In this document: piece by piece, positions 48,201 to 58,737 of the stretch | How the letters are laid out: each line of letters begins with the position of its first letter | Position numbering within the stretch: the stretch's first letter is position 1 | DNA from: Maylandia zebra | Taxonomy: Eukaryota > Chordata > Actinopteri > Cichliformes > Cichlidae | DNA: 64,000 bases | Assembly (NCBI RefSeq): GCF_041146795.1 | Contig: NC_135185.1 | Coordinates: 26,595,529 to 26,659,528, forward strand | Direction: 5' to 3' | Made by a program: the position numbers and the translations under genes | Notes under the pieces: generated by a model | Database searches by the model: none | What the model saw: the letters and a program-made list of their open reading frames with translations, nothing else | What the model was told of the DNA's origin: nothing

Positions 48201-51200
48201 ATTCCAGACGAGTTTCCAAAGAGACTCAATATATCATGTCCTCGGGCATTGAGAGAAATGTGTATATAAAATGATGCACGACACATGTGCTGTATTATTA
48301 TTTAGAGGAATGAGTAGGAAAACTTACAATGCCACTTAAGTTCACTGATGTTTAAAACCCTGCCACAGCAATACAGTCAGGTTAAGTTGTGGACCTTGAG
48401 CCACTGTAAAATTTGTATTCTTTTCATTGAAGACATTGTGTTGTAGATTTGCTGCAGTGCTTCAGAACATTTTCCTGTTGCATGACACAGTTTCAGCCAA
48501 ACTTTGGATGTCAGACAGATGGCCTCAGATTTGATTCCAGATTATTTTGGTAAATAAAATCCTAGTTGATATTATTTCACAATAATGTGATTTGTTCACA
48601 TGCATCTTTCCAAAGCTCTTCATAACCCTTCCTAAGGATCCGTATCTGTTCAGTCTTTTTCTAATTGCGCTTTCATGTATTTTAACATTTAACATGCTAA
48701 TTGAGGGCTGTGGAGTCTGAAAGACAGTTTTTAGGGGTTGTTTTTAATTTCACTGAGCATTGCATGCTCTGACTTTGGGATTAATTTGCCAGCAGCTCTT
48801 TTGAATATTTTCTACTCGGGAATAATCTTTTTCGCTTTAGAATAGTGAATTTCAAATTGTTTGAAGATTACCTTACGACACTTCCCTTATTAATGGGCAG
48901 CAACTTTTGCTTCTCTAAGATCATTGTTAATGTCTTTCCTCCTTGGCATTATCTGAAAACACACCTGAATGCACCAGACCAGCAAACATCTGGTCTACAG
49001 AGGTTGTGAAAGTTGCTGATGAACAACTAACAAAGTGCATTTGATTATCAGCACCTGGCTGCTACTTACAGCCTAATTCCTATGGAAGATGTAAGAGTGT
49101 AAGAGTGATGTGCAAACTTTCTTTTTCACATGAGTGGAGAAATTTGGTGAGATTTTGGCATTATAGTTTGTCTTTTTAGTCTCTCTACTTACAGTTAGGC
49201 TAAGCAAGGATAACAGTTTCTTTACTCTTGTTCTAAAAGATGAAATAAATATAATAATTATACGAAGAAACAACAATAAAAGAAAAGAGAGAGCTGTAAG
49301 TAACTATGGTTTAATGAAATGGAACATGGAGTGAATATTAAAATGACTGAAGTGACTTGGCTAACAGCAACAGCAGCAGATCAGGGTATTAAATAAATGT
49401 GACTGGCATGGCCTCAGACATACAGTCAAATGATCAAAGCAGGGAGATAACAAGATCTGGCTCAAACAGCATCCTATGATTCATAAGTCGCCTGCAAGTG
49501 GTGCAGCTAGACAGCTAGTTATTTTTGTCTTCTGTGCAACAAATTTATGTGGAAGTACACCACAAAAAATTATACATAATATGCTTTTTGGGGTAAACTT
49601 CAGATACTCAAAAAAAAAAAAATATATAAGCACTGTTGCTAAAGTGTTTTTTGCATAAGATATTTAAGATGATAAGATATCCACATGGGAATAACTGCTG
49701 TAGATGAATGGGTCCACATAAAAGCTCTCCTAGAAAATTATAGTTACTAATGTAACTCAAATTCTATGATTGCTCATGCTGATCACTCCTTGTATCATCC
49801 TGGCTCTGCCTGTATTGCAGTTATGGTCATACATAACAATAAGTGTACAAGTACATTTAAATGCAAAATATCTTCTTCCTTTTCTTGCTGTATTTTACGT
49901 TCAAGAACCCAGACAAGCTGATGGGGGGAATGAGCATCCAGATCAAAAGGATGAGGACCTTTCTGTAACAACTCCAAATCTCCAGCCTAAGGAAGTTATG
50001 ACTGATGCTGAGGTTTTGACTGACCTATCACTGCCTACTTACCCTATCCCAATTTTGGAGATGTCTATCACAGAAACAGCAGCACCAGTTTCCACACCAT
50101 CACCACTTGAGGGCAAAGTCCAAGGCATTGAACCAGAAACAGATGTGAAGTCTTCGCCATCCCCTGAGGATGCCAATGAGTCAAGTGGAGGGCACAGTGG
50201 AGTAGCCCCGGTCTCAGTGGACCTTATTGCTGAGAGTTCAAACAGTCAAAAGAAAGGAGGACAGAGTCAGAATGGTACAGAGTTGGTGTCCAAGCCCCAT
50301 GAAGTGGAAAGTGGTAGTGGAGTCGCCTCAGAGTCTGAAGAACGCCCATATGAGTCCACTGCTGCCCCAATCATTAGACAAGCCAGCACACCTCTGATGA
50401 CAGCAGTGGATAAGAGCAAAGAGTTAGTGGTTTTCTTTAGCTTGAGGGTCACTAACATGATGTTTTCTGATGACCTGTTCAACAAGAGCTCTCCTGAGTA
50501 TAAGACACTGGAGAATACGTTTCTTGAACTGGTAGGTACACAAGCATTTGTGCTTGATATTGTGCTTCTCCATGTTTCATTCTCATACTTGCTTTTGTAG
50601 CCCAGAGATGAAAACTCTCAGTTTCAGAAAGTGCAACCATCTTTCCAAAAAAACTGAAAGTCACTTTGTGTTAATAAAAGCACAACTGAATAATTTGCCA
50701 ATCGATTAAACCCTACACGAAGAGAAATATCCAATGTTTAAATCAGGATTTGTTTTTAAAAAATGTGTTTACTTTTTATATAAAACACCTTAAAAGGGTT
50801 ATTGTTCCAACTTTTTGGGAATGGGGTTTGGGAATTTCTTATTCTCTGTTTTGTTGTTCTATATTAGTGAGGAAGCACAGTGCAATAAGCCTTATCCTCA
50901 CACCAGCTTTTAATCCCAAGAAGTTATTGTAATGAATTATAAAAAGTTATATTTTTCATTATTAAATGTTGTTTTCATTATTTTTGTAAAGTGAGGTAAA
51001 GCTTTAAACAATCGCCAAGGTGGTAAAATGATTCTGTTTCACTCAGACACAACACTCTGGGTCCAGAAATTCGCCAAACCCTGGAGCTTCCAGTAAATCT
51101 GGGCCTAGGAGACAGACGACTTTAGCCTCCATACCGGTATTTTTTTCCATATTGGAACTGCAATATAATTCTAATGCCTCAGAGAAAGTTAACTAACCTT

Positions 51201-54200
51201 TTCCAAATGCAGTAACTAAAAAATCACGACATCTCTTAACATTTCTAACAGTTCTCAATTATTCAGCTTTAAACTTAAGCTTTACTTTCAACCTTGTAGT
51301 AAATTATAGACTCTCCTGCTAGCCTGCTACAATGCATAGTTTTTATCTGTAAGTCTGATTCTGTTTAGGGGGTTTGACTTTGTGTGTTTCGCCTTAATGT
51401 TTGACTGCAGTTTTGCGTTTACTGCAAGATGTACTATGACGCAAAGTTGTTTTGCTAGTGCTTTGCTTAATGAATCATCAAATCCCAAATTTTAAATGTA
51501 GAATATGTAAAATTCAAAACCAGGCATGAGAAATTTTGTGCCGCCATGCAGACGGCTCAACAGGTTTTCTCTAAGTTGAGAATTGATACCAGTCACGGGG
51601 CATATCATGTTAAAAAGAAATAACCTTCTCATGTCTAGGTTATGTGTTCAGCATAGTTGACCATGGTGATGTTGCCAAGCTAAAAGAGAGTCACCATTGT
51701 GACACAAAAAACTCCTGTTGCATGGCCTCAGCTTACTTATCTTACCTATTAATCTTGCTTCCTGGTACAACTCTGAAGTCTAGACTCTCTTTGACTCATT
51801 GTCAGCATACTCCTGGTTTCTGCAAACAGAGGGGTGGCCATGGGTTTCTCAAAAGTTTCTCTATAAAAAACAGTAATGATTTTCTTTATTGCTCAATCTG
51901 TGTCAGGTTAGCTTAGCACAACATATCCCATTTGCCACTTGAGGTCACTGACCCCAACCAAGTAACAGAGCATCACATCACCGCTCATAAAATCAGTCTA
52001 GCTAGCTGTTTCCCCACATTTCAGCTCTTAAAGGTTGCCTGCAAACTTTAAGGATCCTACATTTTTGTGCTAAGTTAGCTAAATCAGAGAGAGTCATATA
52101 AATCTGTGCACCTATTTCTTTAAAGTACAACACTGAAAGCAAAACATCTATGTAGTTATCCGTGCTTACAAGCTTTGTGGGAAGTACTGCAAATGTGCTA
52201 CTAGCTGACATTGCTTTGTTATTATTTGTGAGCCTGTGAGTTTAAATTTACGTGTAAAGTGTATACTTCTTCAGGTTTTATCTTTTAAACTGGGAAATGC
52301 AGTATGCAGTGAAAGTGTCCTGCAGTTAGCTATTCACCGCAGTCTCTGACATTTATTTTTGCATTGTCATTTATTTATTGGTATGTGTGATTTTTGCTTG
52401 TTTGGGGCCTTAAAGATTAACCCAGAGAGTGGCGGAGTAAATAGTAAATAAGTGGGCCAAGAAAATATAGTACAGATGTCACATAGCTTTGTGAATTTTG
52501 TATATGTTAAAAAGCAACCTAGCTCAGGGCAGTGTGAGTCATGGGACCTTGGTCTGCCTTAGTCATTGGTTGTGACCCGAGGTAAGAAGCTTTAATTCTA
52601 GTCAGTTCCAGCACCACACACATTATGCTATTAGTGGTTTCCATCTGCTTAGTGTGATGGCAGTAAAGTTTATATGGACATCTGCATGCATTTTGCATCA
52701 TTTATTCTGAATGGGTACCTGTCCAAATATGCACACTGTATATATGTACTACTATTGGCCAAGAGAAAATGAAATAAAGCCAATCACAAGCTGGACAATG
52801 TTATGTTATTTTATTTGGATATTTGAGTGTATGACCTGCATATATTTTATTTTCCCCCCAAAAAAGAAGTGTACATTAGCTGCTGGCATGTATGTACATG
52901 AGGACGATGTCTCTTTAAACCTGCATTTGCTACAAGCATCAAAGAAAGAGGCATCACTTGACATCTCTGTTTAGTTTTGATGCTTGCCCCTAGGTATTTT
53001 TAGGCTCACTCAGAAGAGCCCTGCGTTCTGTGTTATGTAAAGACCTTCAAATCAAGAAGAAGCAGCAATACAAACTGGATTGTATGCATGCAGTCATGCC
53101 AGTGGGCATAGGGAACATGTGTATTTAAAAAATATATAAATATATATATTAAAAAAATATGCATAAAAATCCTGAAAGAATAACACAAACAACACTCCAT
53201 CTCCAATCTTTAATGGTTGCCCAAACCCCAGTTTCTGCAATTCTCCTTGTTAATTAATGTATTTAGCCGTTTTCAGATGAGTGCACTGGTAAGTATTTAC
53301 TATACTTAATATATTATTTTGTCAGCACCCATTAGGATTTTTCAGTCTTCCTTTAAATGGGCTTTTTAAATAAAGACAGGCCCCAGTGTATCCAGGCGGG
53401 GTTATAAATCACTAAAACAATAACGAAGAAATGTCAAATAATGCATATGATGCAGCCCATTTAAATGGATGCAGTGTTTTCTTTGTTTTGTTCAAATATA
53501 CATGAACAATTAGCCTTCATACCTTTTACCACACTCCCCCATTACTCCTGTACCTACTGGTTTGTGAAGCAACCAATAAAACTGGATATGGAGGTTGGAG
53601 GGACTTAGTTTGATACAGCAAATCAAAAAAATTAAAAACTTATGGAAGCAAAATACTTCTTGGGACTTTTGACACAGATGCAGGGATATTTCATTTGGGT
53701 TTTCCAAAGCAAGAACCAGTAGATACATGTGTAACCTCAGAGAAGCAAATGTGATTGTGTCAGACTGATGAAATCATAGTTTGTGCCATGCATCCTGCAA
53801 AGGTTTAGTGTATATATATATATATATAACATGGCAATTTAAAGTATCTTTAGCGTCTCAGTACAGACTCTAGTGAGAATTCTTGTAAAGAAACAAGCTT
53901 TGACTTTGCATGAAAGTCAATATAGCTGGATTGGTCATCTAAAGTGGGCGATTATAACTCAACGATTTTCTGCATTGAGACAAATGGATGACCAAACAAC
54001 AGTGTGAATGTGTATTTATATTGCAAGCTGTGGCCCATTTGTTCTGGATGGTGGACCCTCCAGTAGCTACACCTTCCTTAGCTAAGACTGTTAGCTATAG
54101 GGAGCTAGCTGAGAGTAAACTGCTTGTCAATGATAAGTGAAATAACCAGATCAGAGCAGAGCTCCTTAAGGCCTCTTATCTCCCTCTCAACAGCCAGGCC

Positions 54201-57200
54201 TGCTAAAACATTGTAATCTCTCTCCCGCACACTGTGGTGGTTTGATGTTTGCCTCATCTGTAGTGAACATGGAGTGGCTTGAAGGAGAGTGGTTCAGATC
54301 GATGGACATTGATGTAGGCCCATTACTTGAGCTGGTTGACTTCCTTCCTGCCTAAACAGCTCTGCAATCATTGGTTCGAAGTCCCAAAAGATTGGCTTCT
54401 CACTTATCTGGACTGCAAAGTCTGACAATGCGGGGATATTTTAAACATGTCTGCATGGGAAGTTAACTTTAACTTAAAGCTAAGACATGGCTGTGTAAAT
54501 ATAGAGTTCCAGACAGGTGCTGTGTTGTGTACTGCCTTTTAAAAGAAGAAGGCAGCACAGACGCAGTGAAGCCAATGTGTTTGTGCTTGTTGAGTTTTGT
54601 TGGCTATTTGGACCAATGAGTTACCTTATTGCATTTATTTGTAAATTAACACTTTTACCATCAACTTAACAAGTTTAACTGATATAAATCCCCCTAGTGT
54701 CAGGTGGCAAAGGAATAGCAGTTATCTGTGCTCCCAGAATCCTCTGTTCTCAGGGTGTGTATGTTCAATATTCTGGTGTTTGGGTCAGCATTATCATTTT
54801 ACATGTGCTATACACTATAAGCAACTATAGATTATGCTTTTATGGTTCTCATGCGTTGTCCAAATACTGACATATAGCAAGATCCTTGGAACACTGGACC
54901 CTTTCCCATTACATGCCATACAATATAAGCCCGGGGACCACGGGACCCCGTGGAGCATATGCGGGTGGCTGTAGCTCAAGACTTCTAATTAAAGTGTAAA
55001 GCACTTTGAGTTGTTGATAATACCAAAATTGAAGTAAATAAACTCATCACATTTATGTAGAACTCGAGAGATCGTGACCCTTTTTTATATTTCTCATACT
55101 TCTTTGTCATGTTTCCATTATGTATCATGTAAATGTGGAGAACAACCTAACAACATAGCGTTGTTCCTGCATCACTATAATGTTTTTCTGAGACAATCAA
55201 TCCAGCTGTTGACATTTTAGAGCTTTTTAATTAGAGAAAATATTACTCAGTGTAGAAGTTTGTCATCGGGTTTTTCTGCCTGGCTTTTTGTCGCATGGTT
55301 GCCATTGTGAAATATTCTATTTGAACCCAAACATTATTTTCCCCCTTAACCTTAAAGTAACCACTGTAATGAAACCATGAAGGAGAAAACCAAACAGAAA
55401 TAAAATCAACAAATTAACAAAGTAAAATCTAATCAGTGTTGATGACAACTGTAGACCTACATGGACTTTATTTTTTTGATAGGATTTCTAAATGAGTTGG
55501 TGCTTGGGTTCCTCACCTCTTCTTCCTTAATTACCTTAATTAATGACAGCTCAACAACATGGTTGGTCAGTTAGGTAATGTAACATCTTAGGAAGAGAAC
55601 CAGCATAGGAATGACCCTGCAGTTACTGCTAAATATGCTAAGCAGGCCTACTGTATGTAGTTTTTTCTTTCCTTTTTGTGTCATTGTAATTCGTTTCTAA
55701 TTAGATGCTATGGCATTAAAAAAAAAAGCTAAAAGGAAAAAGTTGTAAAAAACAAGTAGGAACAGCAGCAAGGCCTCTTCCCAGCTAGCATGAAACAGAT
55801 TATTAAAAAAATGGATATGATACGTCTCAAATCAGTCTTGACTATGCTTCTCCTGTGCTTTATGTTTGTGGGGCAGTGTTACCACAGTAAGGCTGTAGTG
55901 ATGCACAGATACTGGATCCAATAAACATTTACTGTCTGCCTTTGTGTTACTTTAAGGCACTTTAGATAAAAGCTTTCACTAAACAGTACAGTATATATTA
56001 TAGATAGACTTGAGTTAGCTTTGTTGTAAGTGTATCATTTTTTGTCCCTGTGTTTTCTGACTGTTTTGCGACTAGAGTTAGCATGATTTGTGTTCTTATA
56101 CTAATGCCTATGAACATAACCCTAATTTTATTCTGGATCTAATTACACAGCCTGAGCAGTGATGCCAGGATTTCATGCTTGCATCAAAATTTAATTATGA
56201 ACTATTCATAGCATTAACACTGCAAAAAGTGACCTGAATAGCAAATTAAAAAAGAAGAAGAAGAAAAAGCTGTTGTATCATAGTGGCAGAATTAAATACT
56301 TCTCCTCCCCCGGGACTTAATCTCAGGAGGGAACAGCTCTTTTTTGACATAGGGTGGCACGTGTCTGGCATAATTTAATTACACCCAAAAATCAAAGTGA
56401 AGAAGTCCCTTTCTCTTCTTGGATCAAGAAATACATTTGTGGGATTTTTTTTTTCCCCACAGATTACTAACTTTACTAATGCCTTTTAAATAAACATTGA
56501 AAGAGAACTGCTAAATCAAATACTGAAATAGGAGCTTCTCAGAAATGAATATGCTTTTCCTCTCATTCTCCACAGCTTTTGCCATATTTGCAGTCCAACT
56601 TGACGGGATTTAAGCAGCTGGAAATTCTTAACTTCAGGAATGGAAGTGTTGTGGTAAACAGCAGGATGAAACTGGACAAGCCCGTACCTTATAATGTCAC
56701 AGAAGCAGTGCACTGCGTGCTTGAAGACTTCTGTAATGCAGCTTCCAAAAGGCTTGATATTGAAATTGACAGTCGCTCCTTGGAAATAGAACCAGGTGAG
56801 ATGTTCTTGCTTGTCCACTGCTCTGATTTGGTTCTTCTTTGTATTTAATAGAAAATAAATAATAAGTATACACTGATTAGTGTGTAATTATGTGTTCTGA
56901 CAAACTGATGTATTCCCATGACCTTGACCATGACAGAGGTCAAATTATATATGACCATTTAACATCTGTACATGTGTATTTCCATCCTCTTTCTCATTAT
57001 GTGTTACTCCTCCAACTCTTTTCTCATTTCCACACCGTCCCCTTCCCATCCTCAAGTCTCACCTCCTGAACTTAAGTCAGAACTAAAACACATGAAAAAT
57101 GCATAAACTTGTTTATTTATCTCTGACATTCTTGCTATTACCTTTTGTAATACAACCTTCCTGTCTCCAGACATCTGACATAAAGCTAGCTAAACAACAA

Positions 57201-58706
57201 GAGCTGGTTCTAAGCTAACGTTACGCTAGCTAATGTTAGGCTCAACTGTCCTAAAAATCACACTTTCCCAGTTTGATTACCTCTCATATCATATGAGAGG
57301 TTATTCACTAAATGTTTGAGTCCAACAATGTGACAACTGAGGTAAACAGCTAACTGACAGTCCAGAGTTGTTTGTCCTAGAGGGCCACCATAGATAGTAT
57401 TATGCACTTGAATTGGAAGGCGTAAGAAAACAGAATTCAGCTGATTTCAATGTGAAATCTAATGATATCTAGTGGCAAGATTTTACACACTACTTTTAAT
57501 TTTGTGTGTCTCCAAGCAAAAGCGAGATCACAGTTCATTCCCATGTTGTGTGAATAAAATATGCAGGCAAGGCATAGGGAACAAAAATCCTTAATCTGCA
57601 CATGCAGTGAATTATGCTTGTCAATATCATAAGGTTCGTGTTTATCTGCTGTCTGTTCACAGACTGTAACAAAGGTGTTGTGTATTGTGAGTTCATGATC
57701 GCATGGAGCCATATTAAAAGCACACGAAACAGAAAGCAGACACCTCTTGTCATATCAGTCAGCATGCCTTCTTATTTCCCCTCTGAATCTGCAAACATGG
57801 AACGACTGCATTAATGCTAGTGAACACTCAGCCCTCTGTCTATATTTCTTTCACCTCTCTCTCCTGTTTCCGTTGGTTTTAGCTGACCAGGCAGACCCCT
57901 GCAAGTTCCTGGCCTGCAATGAGTTTTCACGCTGTGTGATAAACAGTTGGACCAACGAGGCAGAGTGTCTGTGTGATCCGGGCTACAGCACAGTGGACGG
58001 GTTGCCTTGTCAGAGCACTTGCACCCTGCAGCCAAACTACTGCCTGAACGGAGGCCTGTGTGAAATAATCCCAGGCCATGGAGCAACCTGCAGGTACACA
58101 CAAGCTGATAAATGAAAGGAAGCACAAACAAAATGACCTTAAAGTTTATACTAGGTCCTTATTTTTTATTTATTTTTTTTTAGCTGTGTTTGGATTTGAT
58201 CCCTGATGTCACTTTCAGAGCCTTGAAGTTGGAAATCCACCATGTTTGTTTTTATTTTTCATTTGTTTTTCTTTTCTTTTTATCTTTATCCTGAATTGTA
58301 AGGCTGATGTAAACGTGTTGCTTTGTGGTGTACTCAAGGACATCCATCTCCTGAGAGCTGCTTGCTGAAAAATGTTGAATTCTACAACTGTCTTTAACAA
58401 AATTTAAAGAGATGCATCTGGAGGCAGTGCAGTAAGGATGAAAATGTGTATTTATTAATAACAATTATTATTATAGTTAGGCATCCAACTCGTAAAGGCT
58501 TTTTTAATTGTTCACAAATTTATCTTCAAGGATCATTCAGTCATTTATCAAGAACGCTACATATCTTTTTAATAGAAAGAATTTTTAATGTTTATGCAAA
58601 TTTATACATGGTTTGAAAAAATATACCGTTTTAAAGTTTTTGCAACTTTATAGACTGTATTGCAGACAATTACTGTCAGAATTCACAGTGCACTCGCACA
58701 CACGCA

Positions 58707-58737
<31 letters not shown>

